Shown: positions 7,578 to 16,204 of the stretch, one piece after another | Position numbering within the stretch: position 1 is the stretch's first letter | Layout: each line of letters starts with the position of its first letter | Assembly (NCBI GenBank): GCA_034430155.1 | Contig: DAOUET010000001.1 | Coordinates: 1 to 64,000 of the forward strand | DNA from: DAOUET01 sp034430155 | GTDB lineage: Bacteria; Chloroflexota; Anaerolineae; Anaerolineales; UBA4823 | Direction of reading: 5' to 3' | DNA length: 64,000 nucleotides | Made by a program: the position numbers and the translations under genes | The notes under the pieces: model-generated | The model's input: only the letters and a program-made list of their open reading frames with translations | Database searches by the model: none | What the model was told of the DNA's origin: nothing

Positions 7578-9239
7578 ATGAGTGACCTGATAAAACAGAT
7601 AACGGGGGATATACAGAAGCAAATAGACGCTTTTGAACCCGATTTTGGCGTAAGAGATATCGGCAACGTCCTCGAATCTGGCGATGGCATTGCTTGGTTA
7701 AGCGGGTTATCAGATGTACGCGCTCAAGAATTGGTGCAGTTCGCTAACGGCGTAATGGGAATCGCCTTCAGCCTGGAACGAGACAAAGTCGGTGTAATTG
7801 TTATGGGTGATTCTTCCGGGGTCGAAGAAGGTATGGTCGTGCTCTCTACCGGCCGCATCGCTTCGGTGCCGGTGGGTGATGGGCTGATTGGTCGGGTGGT
7901 GGACGCTTTAGGCCAGCCCATCGATGGGAAAGGACCGATCAAGTTCGACCACTACCGGGCGATAGAGCGGATCGCTCCTGGGGTCGTTTCTCGCAAGGAC
8001 GTGGATTCCCCGGTCCAAACCGGAATAAAAGCGATCGACGCCATGACCCCCATCGGGCGCGGCCAGCGCGAATTGATCATCGGAGACCGGCAGACCGGTA
8101 AGACAGCTCTGACAATCGACACCATCATCAACCAGAAGGGTAAAGACCTTCTGTGCATTTACGTAGCCATCGGGCAAAAGAAAGCTTCCATCGCACGCAC
8201 TGTGGATGTGCTCGAGCGAAATGGCGCGATGGATTACACCATCGTATTAATGGCTTCTGCGAATGAACCGGCGGCCTTACAATACTTCGCACCGTATGCC
8301 GGCTGCGCTATAGGCGAGGAGTTTATGGAGAACGGCCGGGATGCACTGGTGGTGTATGATGATCTCACCAAGCACGCCTGGGCTTACCGGCAAGTATCCC
8401 TGCTGCTACGGCGCCCACCAGGACGAGAAGCTTACCCTGGGGATGTTTTTTACCTGCACTCCCGTTTGCTGGAACGCGCTGCACGCCTAGCGGATGAGTA
8501 TGTTATCGTAGCGAAGGATTTCGATGGCGATCTGGCAACCCCTCCGGATGCGCTGGAAGGCCGCCTATTTTCAGGCCCGCTCGCCTTTCACGACGCAGGT
8601 AAAGCGCTCGAGGAAATGGAAAACCCTAAAGATTTCAAGGTGGTCAAGCGTAAGGGTTCCGGAGGTTCATTGACGGCCCTACCGATTATTGAAACACAAT
8701 TAGGGGATGTGTCTGCTTATATCCCTACTAACGTGATTTCGATCACAGATGGACAGATATACCTGGAAAGCAACCTGTTTTATGCAGGCATTCGACCGGC
8801 AATCAATGTGGGGCTCTCGGTTTCGCGAGTAGGTGGCGATGCCCAGACAAAAGCCATACGGCAGGTCGCAGGGCGTTTGCGCCTGGATATGGCCTCATTC
8901 CGTGAACTGGCGGCCTTCGCCCAATTCGGTTCCGACCTGGATAAATCAACTCAGGCTCAGCTGAACCGGGGCCAGCACCTGCAAGAGATCCTGAAACAAC
9001 CGCAATATTCTCCGGTATCCCTGGAGAACGAGGTCATAGCTATCTTTGCCGGAACCAACGGATACTCGGATAAAATACCTCTGGAGCGTATGTTGAATTG
9101 GGAAGCCAGTTTATTGCGATTTTTAGAAACCTCCCATCCAGACATCGGTAGAGACATCCGGGAAAAGAAGATACTCACGGATGAGACCCAAGCCAATCTA
9201 CGCGAAGCGATTCAAACATTTAATTCCACCTGGCATTAA
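7578..9239 (+). CDS. atpA: F-type ATP synthase subunit alpha
   Basis: A 553-residue non-catalytic nucleotide-binding subunit of F1. It shows the N-terminal crown domain, the P-loop GDRQTGKT near residue 170, and the family signature in the region around PAINVGLSVSRVGG. It is longer than the usual 500-515 residues, mostly at the C-terminus (residues about 500-553). It is first of four F1 genes in the order alpha-gamma-beta-epsilon. The Fo genes (a, c, b) and delta that normally precede alpha are not here; instead an M42 peptidase gene and a palindromic element lie upstream, so the synthase genes are split between loci. RBS: GGAGG about 10 bases before the ATG. Confidence 0.96.
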   Translation: MSDLIKQITGDIQKQIDAFEPDFGVRDIGNVLESGDGIAWLSGLSDVRAQELVQFANGVMGIAFSLERDKVGVIVMGDSSGVEEGMVVLSTGRIASVPVGDGLIGRVVDALGQPIDGKGPIKFDHYRAIERIAPGVVSRKDVDSPVQTGIKAIDAMTPIGRGQRELIIGDRQTGKTALTIDTIINQKGKDLLCIYVAIGQKKASIARTVDVLERNGAMDYTIVLMASANEPAALQYFAPYAGCAIGEEFMENGRDALVVYDDLTKHAWAYRQVSLLLRRPPGREAYPGDVFYLHSRLLERAARLADEYVIVAKDFDGDLATPPDALEGRLFSGPLAFHDAGKALEEMENPKDFKVVKRKGSGGSLTALPIIETQLGDVSAYIPTNVISITDGQIYLESNLFYAGIRPAINVGLSVSRVGGDAQTKAIRQVAGRLRLDMASFRELAAFAQFGSDLDKSTQAQLNRGQHLQEILKQPQYSPVSLENEVIAIFAGTNGYSDKIPLERMLNWEASLLRFLETSHPDIGRDIREKKILTDETQANLREAIQTFNSTWH

Positions 9240-9271
9240 TAAAGAAGATAAAGCCCTGTATTGGATAGATT

Positions 9272-10177
9272 ATGGCGACTCCCAGAGAGGTAAGGCTGCG
9301 CATCAGGAGCGTGAAGAACATCGCTCAAGTGACGCGCGCATTACAGGCGGTCAGCGCCAGCAAAGTGCGCAAAGCTATGCAGGCGGTGACGCGCACGCGG
9401 CCATATGCAACTAAAGCCTGGCAGGTGCTTACCCATATCGCCAATCAGCCTGGTAGAGAATCACTGCATCCTCTGCTGACCAGCCACCGGGAGGTGCGAA
9501 GCGTTCTGGTGGTCCTGATCACCGGCGATAGAGGTCTGGCGGGAGCCTATAATGCCAATGTAGTGCGTTATTCTATGGGAAAATTCGACGATTACCCGGT
9601 TGCGGTAAGATATGTGACCGTAGGCAGGAAGGGTCGTGATTTGATGGTACGTCGGGGGAAGAAAATCGTGGCAGAGTTCAGTGATTTGCCCGCAGCACCT
9701 TCATTCGGAGATGTATCCCCGATCGGGCGTATTGTCGTTGATGAGTATCTGCTCGGGCATACTGATGAAGTCTACCTGGTCTACACGGATTTCATCACGA
9801 TGGTACATCAGGAACCCACTATGAAGAAGTTGTTGCCTCTGGAAGTAGGTGCAGGAGAAGGTCGGGTACAAACATTTGAGGCTTCCACCTATGGACCTGC
9901 GGCAGCCTATATCTACGAACCGAGTCAGGCTGAAATATTGGATGAGATCATTCCGCGTTTTACCGCCTTACAAGTTTACCAGGCTGCCCTGGAATCACTG
10001 GCAAGCGAACACGCAGCTCGTATGGTGGCTATGAAAAACGCTACGGACAGCGCCACTGAACTGGCTTCTGCGTTGCAGCTGGAGTATAACAAGGTACGCC
10101 AACAAAGCATCACTAATGAAATGTTGGATATCGCCGGCGGTGCGGAAGCGTTAGCAAAGGTTTCTAAAGCGTATTAG
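9272..10177 (+). CDS. atpG: F-type ATP synthase subunit gamma
   Basis: A 301-residue central rotor shaft of F1. The N-terminal helix (ATPREVRLRIRSVKNIAQVT-like) and the C-terminal helix (ASEHAARMVAMKNATDSA...LEYNKVRQQSITNEMLDI) that form the coiled-coil axle are both present and typical. The middle segment around residues 190-225 is somewhat extended. It sits 32 bp after atpA and 62 bp before atpD, on the same strand. The RBS is weak (GGATAG). Confidence 0.95.
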   Translation: MATPREVRLRIRSVKNIAQVTRALQAVSASKVRKAMQAVTRTRPYATKAWQVLTHIANQPGRESLHPLLTSHREVRSVLVVLITGDRGLAGAYNANVVRYSMGKFDDYPVAVRYVTVGRKGRDLMVRRGKKIVAEFSDLPAAPSFGDVSPIGRIVVDEYLLGHTDEVYLVYTDFITMVHQEPTMKKLLPLEVGAGEGRVQTFEASTYGPAAAYIYEPSQAEILDEIIPRFTALQVYQAALESLASEHAARMVAMKNATDSATELASALQLEYNKVRQQSITNEMLDIAGGAEALAKVSKAY

Positions 10178-10239
10178 CATTATTCCCTCAAAATTTAAAG
10201 ATAAAGTTTTACCCTTTTGAGAAGTTATTGGAGGAAAAC

Positions 10240-11646
10240 ATGGTAAAAGCGGCTGGCAGGGTGGTCCAGGTTTTAGGCGGGGTGGTGGATGTGGAATTCC
10301 CCGTTGAAAACCTCCCGCAGATTCATGAGGCCGTAGAAGTACCGCGTGATGGAGATGGAACGCCGCCCTTGATTCTAGAAGTTGAGAAGCACATGGGGAA
10401 TAACTGGGTACGGTGTGTGGCGATGGATACAACCGATGGCCTGCAACGCGGGCGACCGGCTTACGGTACCGGCTCTTCAATTAAAGTACCTGTCGGACCG
10501 GCGACATTAGGCCGGGTGTTCGATGTCCTGGGTCAACCGATTGATCGAAAAGGTCCAGTAGAAGCGGAAACCTATTACCCGATTCACCGGGCGGCACCCC
10601 AATTCGCAGAACAATCGACCCGCGTAGAAGTATTCGAGACCGGCATTAAAGTGATCGATTTGATCGCGCCTTTTACCAGGGGTGGAAAAACCGGCATATT
10701 TGGCGGGGCGGGTGTTGGGAAAACGGTCATCATCATGGAACTGATCCGGTCGATTGCGACGGTACACCAAGGGAACTCGGTGTTCGCAGGCGTAGGCGAA
10801 CGCACTCGAGAAGGCACCCAGCTCTACCGGGAAATGCTGGAATCGGGGGTGATGAAAGACACTGTCATGGTCTTCGGACAGATGAATGAGCCGTCGGGAG
10901 CGCGTCTGCGAGTGGCTTTAACAGCGCTCTCAATGGCGGAATATTTCCGCGATCATGGACAGGATGTTTTGTTATTCATCGATAATATCTTTCGCTTCAG
11001 CATGTCTGGCTCAGAAGTTTCTGCGTTGCTGGGCCGGATGCCATCGGCAGTAGGCTACCAACCTACGCTGGCTACTGAAATGGGCGAACTTCAAGAGCGT
11101 ATTACCTCAACCCGCCTGGGTTCAATAACCTCGATGCAAGCTGTGTATGTGCCAGCCGACGATTACTCCGACCCTGCTCCCGTGGCTACTTTCACCCATC
11201 TGGATGCGACTATCGCCCTGGAGCGTTCGATTTCTGAAAAGGGCATCTACCCGGCGGTTGATCCGCTGGCATCTACTTCGCGAATTTTGGATCCAATCGT
11301 GGTAGGTGAGGATCATTACACGACCACGCGTGAAGTCCAACAAGTGTTGCAGCGCTATAAAGACCTTCAGGATATCATCGCCATCCTGGGTGTGGATGAA
11401 TTGAGTGAAGATGACAAGCTGGTCGTGTCGCGCGCCCGGAAAATCGAACGATTCTTCTCTCAACCCTTCTTCGTGGCACAACAATTCACAGGCCTGGAAG
11501 GGCGTTATGTCTCGCTGCGTGAAACCGTCAGATGTTTCCGTGAAATCCTGGACGGCAAGCATGATGACTTGCCCGAGCAGGCCTTTATGATGGTCGGAGG
11601 GATCGAAGAAGCTCAGGAGAAAGCTGAGCGCTTGGCAGCAGATTAA
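10240..11646 (+). CDS. atpD: F-type ATP synthase subunit beta
   Basis: A 468-residue catalytic subunit of F1. The P-loop GGAGVGKT, the catalytic GERTREG segment and the signature PSAVGYQPTLATEMG region (catalytic-site loops) are all intact. ATG at 10240 is chosen because GGAGG at 10230-10234 is correctly placed; a TTG at 10228 would overlap that site. It is third in the atpA-G-D-C cluster, with atpC following after 95 bp. Confidence 0.97.
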   Translation: MVKAAGRVVQVLGGVVDVEFPVENLPQIHEAVEVPRDGDGTPPLILEVEKHMGNNWVRCVAMDTTDGLQRGRPAYGTGSSIKVPVGPATLGRVFDVLGQPIDRKGPVEAETYYPIHRAAPQFAEQSTRVEVFETGIKVIDLIAPFTRGGKTGIFGGAGVGKTVIIMELIRSIATVHQGNSVFAGVGERTREGTQLYREMLESGVMKDTVMVFGQMNEPSGARLRVALTALSMAEYFRDHGQDVLLFIDNIFRFSMSGSEVSALLGRMPSAVGYQPTLATEMGELQERITSTRLGSITSMQAVYVPADDYSDPAPVATFTHLDATIALERSISEKGIYPAVDPLASTSRILDPIVVGEDHYTTTREVQQVLQRYKDLQDIIAILGVDELSEDDKLVVSRARKIERFFSQPFFVAQQFTGLEGRYVSLRETVRCFREILDGKHDDLPEQAFMMVGGIEEAQEKAERLAAD

Positions 11647-11741
11647 GCCAGACCAATCTTCAAGACTCACCAGTTTGGCGCTTCCCATGAGGCGGGTGTT
11701 AGGCAGCCAGGAAAGTTATGCTTGATGAATGAGAGTTAGCC

Positions 11742-12194
11742 ATGCCAGTACGTATTGAAATTGTCTCACAGGATCGCCTAGTATATGAAGGCGATGCGGA
11801 TATTGTCATCATACCTGGAACCGCGGGAGAAATGGGTATCCTGCCGAACCACGCGCCATTACTCTCAACCCTGCAATTTGGCATTTTGAAGGTTCGTATC
11901 AAGGACCAGGAGGAGGTTTTCGCGGTTGCAGGGGGGATCATTGAAGTACAGCCGAAACTGGTCACGGTATTAGCAGACAGCGCTGAAAATGTGCAGGATA
12001 TTGATGTAGCCCGGGCTGAAGCTGCTCGCCAGCGGGCGCAAGAATTGCTGCAAAAAGGCCCAACCCCAGATAGCGAAGCGTATATGAAAATGGAAGCGGC
12101 ATTACGACGATCTAACTTGCGCCTGGAAGCCGTCCAGCGTTATCGTCGTGGTCAAAGATCCCGCCCTCCTGGAATGGGCGAACCGGAATCTTAA
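11742..12194 (+). CDS. atpC: F-type ATP synthase subunit epsilon
   Basis: A 150-residue epsilon subunit that couples gamma to the c-ring and can inhibit ATP hydrolysis. The N-terminal beta-sandwich (IPGTAGEMGILPNHAPLL) is canonical, followed by the C-terminal two-helix domain. The extreme C-terminus is extended and basic (QRYRRGQRSRPPG). The start is ATG with GAGAG a few bases before it. It ends 6 bp before the MreB-like gene, which is therefore probably in the same transcript. Confidence 0.94.
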   Translation: MPVRIEIVSQDRLVYEGDADIVIIPGTAGEMGILPNHAPLLSTLQFGILKVRIKDQEEVFAVAGGIIEVQPKLVTVLADSAENVQDIDVARAEAARQRAQELLQKGPTPDSEAYMKMEAALRRSNLRLEAVQRYRRGQRSRPPGMGEPES

Positions 12195-12200
12195 CAGCTT

Positions 12201-13214
12201 ATGGCAATGTTTTCTAAGGATTTGGGCATTGACCTAGGGACGATCTTTACTCGGATCGCCGTAGGGAATACGGTTGTGCTTCAGGAGCCAACGGTCGTGG
12301 CGATTGCTGTTGAAGAGCAGAAAATTGTCGCGGTGGGTGAAGAAGCGCTAAATATGGTTGGTCGCGTGCCCGAATCGATCGAAGTCACCCGGCCATTGCA
12401 AAACGGGGTAATTGCCGATTACGAGATCACAGAAAAACTTCTTGAGTATCTGATAAGGAAAGTAAGCGGTCCAATGCGCTTCTTCAGACCGCGAGTGATG
12501 ATCAGCGTACCTTATGGCGTCACCAGTGTGGAAAGTCGGGCAGTGCATGAGGCGGTGCTGCAAGCGGGCTCACGGGATGCTATCTTGATTCAACAACCTT
12601 TGGCAGCGGCATTAGGTGTGGATCTCCCTATTGGGACACCCACCGGAAATATGCTGCTTTGCATGGGAGGCGGCACCGTTCAGGCAGCTGTCATGGCTAT
12701 GTATGGCATTGTGGCTGCTGAGACCCTGAGAGCGGGTGGAATGCATCTGGACGAGGCAATTGTTTCCTTTGTAAGAAGGAAATACGGTCTAATCATCGGG
12801 CAAAGCACCGCTGAACAGGTCAAGTTGAAGGTCGGTGCAGCGGTTCCACTCGAAGAAGAACAATCGGTTGAAATTCAAGGACAGGACCAAGTAACAGGTT
12901 TACCTAAACCATTAACGTTGACTAGCGATGATATCGTCGAAGCGATGAGAGACCCGTTAAAGGACGTGGTTGAGACCGCCCGCAGTGTGCTTGAAAAGAC
13001 CCCACCAGAATTGGTCTCAGATATTATCGATCGGGGTGTGGCCGTGTGTGGCGGTATGGCATTATTGCGAGGAATTGATAAATTACTCACCAAGGAACTG
13101 GGAGTGCCCGTATACCTGGTGGATAATCCATTGACCTGCGTTGCCGAGGGGGCGGCAATATCTATGGAACCCGGCGTATATCCAAAAGTGAAAAGGAACT
13201 TACCACTGGCATAA
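12201..13214 (+). CDS. MreB-like actin homologue, ATPase residues altered
   Basis: A 337-residue protein of normal MreB length and overall fold. Phosphate-1 loop GIDLGTIFTRI is near residue 9, the phosphate-2 loop covers 151-159, and the C-terminal adenosine loop region contains CGGMALLRG. MreB builds membrane-bound filaments that guide cell-wall synthesis. Two normally invariant positions differ. The Asp of the V-D-I-GGGT phosphate-2 motif is Cys154 (LLCMGGGT), and the EEP motif carrying the catalytic Glu reads QQP (IQQPLAAALG). It may be a non-hydrolysing paralogue or partner of a canonical MreB elsewhere. It starts 6 bp after atpC. ATG 12207 is an equally possible start. Confidence 0.8.
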   Translation: MAMFSKDLGIDLGTIFTRIAVGNTVVLQEPTVVAIAVEEQKIVAVGEEALNMVGRVPESIEVTRPLQNGVIADYEITEKLLEYLIRKVSGPMRFFRPRVMISVPYGVTSVESRAVHEAVLQAGSRDAILIQQPLAAALGVDLPIGTPTGNMLLCMGGGTVQAAVMAMYGIVAAETLRAGGMHLDEAIVSFVRRKYGLIIGQSTAEQVKLKVGAAVPLEEEQSVEIQGQDQVTGLPKPLTLTSDDIVEAMRDPLKDVVETARSVLEKTPPELVSDIIDRGVAVCGGMALLRGIDKLLTKELGVPVYLVDNPLTCVAEGAAISMEPGVYPKVKRNLPLA

Positions 13215-13240
13215 AGTTTGAGCCAGTGATCGGAACCTCA

Positions 13241-13273
13241 GAAGCGCCTGCGAGAAAGCCTGCGGGCGCTTCC
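13241..13273. terminator. Hairpin between convergent mreB-like gene and rex
   Basis: GAAGCGCCTGC (13241-13251) pairs with GCGGGCGCTTC (13262-13272) with one G-T pair. It lies between the MreB-like stop and the rex stop, so it can act for both strands. There is no long T tract. Confidence 0.55.
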
Positions 13274-13894
13274 TTAATCCAGATAAAAAGTCATCCGTTG
13301 TAAGTGGTTTACAGGGTCGATATACTGTAAACGCACTTCTGGTGGGACGTTCAATGTGACAGGGGCGTAATTTAGAATTGCTCTCACGCCCGCTTCTACG
13401 AGTTTATCGGCTACTGCTTGGGCAGAATCTCCTGGAACGGCGATCATCGCAACCTTTATGTTGGATTCGCGAATCACCTGGACCAAATTGGCGCTATCCC
13501 AGACGTTGAAGCCACCCTCCACTTTACCAATCTTTTGAGAGTCGTTGTCGAAAAGCATGGCGACTCGAAAGCCGCGGTTGGCAAAGCCACCATAGCGGGC
13601 TAAGGCGCTACCAATGTCCCCGATACCGATCACAGCAACATCCCATACATGATCGATATTGAGGATATGGCTGATTTGATCCCGCAGAAAATTTATATCA
13701 TAACCGGTACCTTGCTTCCCAAATTCCCCAAACTGGGATAAGTCCTTGCGAATTTGAGCGGCGGATATCCCTAATCGCTCCCCTAGTTCCTGAGAAGAAG
13801 TCACCTGACGACCTTCTTGAGCCATGCTCTGCAAGGCTCTTAGATAGAGGGGCAGCCTACCGATGACAATGTCAGGAATTTGTTTTTGATCCAT
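13274..13894 (-). CDS. rex: Redox-sensing transcriptional repressor Rex
   Basis: A 206-residue Rex protein. The N-terminal winged helix (residues about 5-80, with SSQELGERLGISAAQIRKDLS as the recognition region) is followed by a Rossmann NAD(H)-binding domain with the motif VIGIGDIGSALA and a C-terminal domain-swapping helix. Rex binds DNA when NADH/NAD+ is low and releases it when NADH rises, controlling fermentation and respiration genes. A perfect inverted-repeat operator overlaps its own promoter, so it is probably autoregulated. Length is normal. It is divergent from obg and convergent with the atp/mreB-like cluster. Confidence 0.95.
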   Translation of the reverse strand: MDQKQIPDIVIGRLPLYLRALQSMAQEGRQVTSSQELGERLGISAAQIRKDLSQFGEFGKQGTGYDINFLRDQISHILNIDHVWDVAVIGIGDIGSALARYGGFANRGFRVAMLFDNDSQKIGKVEGGFNVWDSANLVQVIRESNIKVAMIAVPGDSAQAVADKLVEAGVRAILNYAPVTLNVPPEVRLQYIDPVNHLQRMTFYLD

Positions 13895-13940
13895 ATTATC
13901 TTCTCCTAAATAATGTGAGCGCTGTGATTTATTTTACATG

Positions 13941-13979
13941 AATTTACCACAAGTTGTTTAATTGTGCAAACCTGCACAA
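13941..13979 (-). promoter_or_regulatory. rex promoter with overlapping Rex operator
   Basis: The 18-bp palindrome TTGTGCAAACCTGCACAA at 13962-13979 has perfect 7-bp arms with a 4-bp centre, closely matching the known Rex site form TTGTGAA-N4-TTCACAA. On the minus strand a -35 TTGCAC (13964-13969) lies inside it, followed by a 17-bp spacer and a -10 TAAATT (13941-13946), placing rex transcription under operator control. A TATAAT at 14029-14034 could be the divergent obg promoter, about 50 bp away. Confidence 0.8.
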
Positions 13980-14108
13980 GGAGATCACAACTATGGTACA
14001 AAGTGATGGGGGACAATTTTCAGGATGGTATAATGATTAAGGGATTTATCGTGATTGAATAATTACTTGCTAAAAGTTAATAAGAAAAATCAAAATTTTG
14101 TTCAAGCC

Positions 14109-15368
14109 ATGTTTATTGATGATGTACAAATCCAAGTAAGCTCAGGAAAGGGAGGCGACGGTGTGGTCCACTTCCGCCGAGAGAAGTTTGTGCCTTTTGG
14201 AGGCCCGGACGGTGGAGATGGGGGAAAAGGGGGAGACGTGATCCTGGAAGTATTGGCCACTCTCAATACGCTTTCATCTTTCCATCATAATGAAAGATTC
14301 CACGCACAAGATGGGTTAAAAGGTGGAAGCAATAACAAAACCGGTCGTTCTGGGAAAGATCTGACCGTTTTCGTACCTCCAGGAACAGTTGTTTATGATG
14401 GCGAAGACGCTAAGATCATTGGCGATTTGCTCGAGCCTGGGCAGCGATTGGTGGTCTGCAAAGGTGGCCGGGCAGGGCGTGGTAATAGCCGTTTTGCAAC
14501 CGCCCGAAACCAGGCGCCTCGCATGGCAGAACGAGGCGAGCCTGGAACGCAGAAATCCTTACGGCTGGAGCTCAAGCTTATCGCAGACATCGGAATTGTG
14601 GGAGTGCCTAATGCAGGGAAATCCACACTATTGGCAGCCGTGACCAATGCCAAACCGAAGATTGCAGCCTATCCATTCACGACACTAGAACCGAACCTGG
14701 GAGTGGCGGTCCTCGACGATGAAAATTCTTTGGTGTTGGCCGATATTCCGGGGTTGATTGAGGGAGCTCACCAAGGTATCGGGTTGGGCCATGGCTTCCT
14801 CCGGCACATCCAACGCACACGTGTCTTGATCCATCTGCTGGATGGCTTGGCGGAAGATCCCTTGATGGATTTTGCCCAGATCAACAGCGAACTGGCGCTA
14901 TTTGACCCTAATTTAGCGAAAAAACCCCAGGTAGTGGCATTAAATAAAATTGACTTGCTCGAGGTTCAGAAACGCTGGTCGCAAATCAAGGCAGATCTCG
15001 AAAAACGCGGTTACCATATCTTGGCGATCTCTGCGGTGGTTGGAACCAATGTGCGCGAATTACTCTACCATGTGGTAAGTCTCCTGGCTGGTTTACCTTC
15101 CCAGCCGGAACCGGTAGGAATGCCTGTTTATCGCCTGGAGAGCGACGCCGAAGATTATCAAATCCAGGCGACTCCGCAGGGTTATCGAGTATCAGGTAAA
15201 GCGATCGAACGTGCTGCTGCTATGACGTATTGGGAGTACGACCAGTCAGTGAGAAGGTTCCAGCGCATCTTGCAGACCTTAGGTATCGAGCAAGCGCTGT
15301 TGGATGCCGGTGTCGAGCCGGGCGATACGGTCTTCATCGGTGAGCATGAACTTGAATGGCAGCCATAA
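14109..15368 (+). CDS. obg: Obg-family GTPase
   Basis: A 419-residue ribosome-associated GTPase of the Obg/CgtA family, needed for large-subunit assembly and stress control. The glycine-rich Obg fold (SSGKGGDGVVHFRREKFVPFGGPDGG start) is at residues 1-155. The G domain has G1 GVPNAGKS, G3 DIPGL and G4 NKID, and a C-terminal OCT domain (about 345-419) includes the G-D-T-V motif. The reading frame is open back to a TTG at 14055, but homologues start at M-F-I-D as here. The RBS is weak. It is followed 75 bp later by nadD. Confidence 0.93.
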   Translation: MFIDDVQIQVSSGKGGDGVVHFRREKFVPFGGPDGGDGGKGGDVILEVLATLNTLSSFHHNERFHAQDGLKGGSNNKTGRSGKDLTVFVPPGTVVYDGEDAKIIGDLLEPGQRLVVCKGGRAGRGNSRFATARNQAPRMAERGEPGTQKSLRLELKLIADIGIVGVPNAGKSTLLAAVTNAKPKIAAYPFTTLEPNLGVAVLDDENSLVLADIPGLIEGAHQGIGLGHGFLRHIQRTRVLIHLLDGLAEDPLMDFAQINSELALFDPNLAKKPQVVALNKIDLLEVQKRWSQIKADLEKRGYHILAISAVVGTNVRELLYHVVSLLAGLPSQPEPVGMPVYRLESDAEDYQIQATPQGYRVSGKAIERAAAMTYWEYDQSVRRFQRILQTLGIEQALLDAGVEPGDTVFIGEHELEWQP

Positions 15369-15443
15369 AATCTACGGTAACCTTCTGGGTGCAAGCCTGG
15401 CGAAGCCTTGCGACCTTTGACCAGGGAGGGTATTAATTTTCTT

Positions 15444-16040
15444 ATGAAACTTGGGATCTTCGGAGGCACGTTTGACCCCCCACACCTGGCTCACTTGATC
15501 TTAGCTGAAGAAGCTTACTTCCAACTCGAGCTGGATGGCATTTTGTGGGTGCTGACTCCCGTCCCGCCCCATAAAAATGCCGGGGCGATCACCCCTTGGC
15601 AACATCGCCTGGATATGCTGGAAGCTGCCATCGGAAACAACCCAATTTTTAAGATCTCACGGGTGGATATTGAGCGCAAACCGCCTCTTTATGCAGTGGA
15701 TACCATGCATATCCTGAGGCGAGACTATCCAACGACAGAGCTGGTGTATCTTATGGGGGGCGATTCGCTCAGTGATTTACCCACCTGGCAACACCCCCTT
15801 GAATTTGTCTCAGCCTGCCATGCCCTGGGTGTGATGCATCGAGTAGGGATCGATGATGATCTGCTCAACCTCGAGGAATACATTCCGGGGATTAGGGCGA
15901 AGGTCCAATTCGTGAAAGCGCCCTTGCTGGAAATCTCGGCCTCGAACATCAGAGAACGGGTAGCTGCTGGGATGCCTTTTCGATATTACTTGCCGGAAGC
16001 GGTCTTCAATATCATTCAGGAATTACAACTTTACCGGTGA
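15444..16040 (+). CDS. nadD: Nicotinate-nucleotide adenylyltransferase
   Basis: A 198-residue enzyme adenylating nicotinic acid mononucleotide in NAD synthesis. It carries the nucleotidyltransferase motif GGTFDPPHLAH near residue 6 and the C-terminal ISASNIRER, equivalent to the usual ISSTxIR. The ATG at 15444 is the start of the conserved fold; GGGAGGG is about 14 bases upstream, which is rather far. It is probably co-transcribed with obg, a common pairing in Gram-positive-like genomes. Confidence 0.92.
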   Translation: MKLGIFGGTFDPPHLAHLILAEEAYFQLELDGILWVLTPVPPHKNAGAITPWQHRLDMLEAAIGNNPIFKISRVDIERKPPLYAVDTMHILRRDYPTTELVYLMGGDSLSDLPTWQHPLEFVSACHALGVMHRVGIDDDLLNLEEYIPGIRAKVQFVKAPLLEISASNIRERVAAGMPFRYYLPEAVFNIIQELQLYR

Positions 16041-16204
16041 CAGCTTTATTAATCTGGCACGTTTCCGTATTTGATATGAGCAGTGAGAAGGAAAAAATGT
16101 TGCTCTACTTTATGAATGGGGATGACGTCAAAACAGCATTCACAGGCTGCCTAACCCTGGTAACATTGGGAGGGTCAAGCCGTTTTATTTAGATAGAGGT
16201 GCGA

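Noticed and set aside
16054..16070. TGGCACG -24-like element upstream of the vWA gene
   Set aside because: The -24 half is perfect, but the base pair GC that must follow 10 bases after GG is absent, so it is not a usable sigma-54 promoter.
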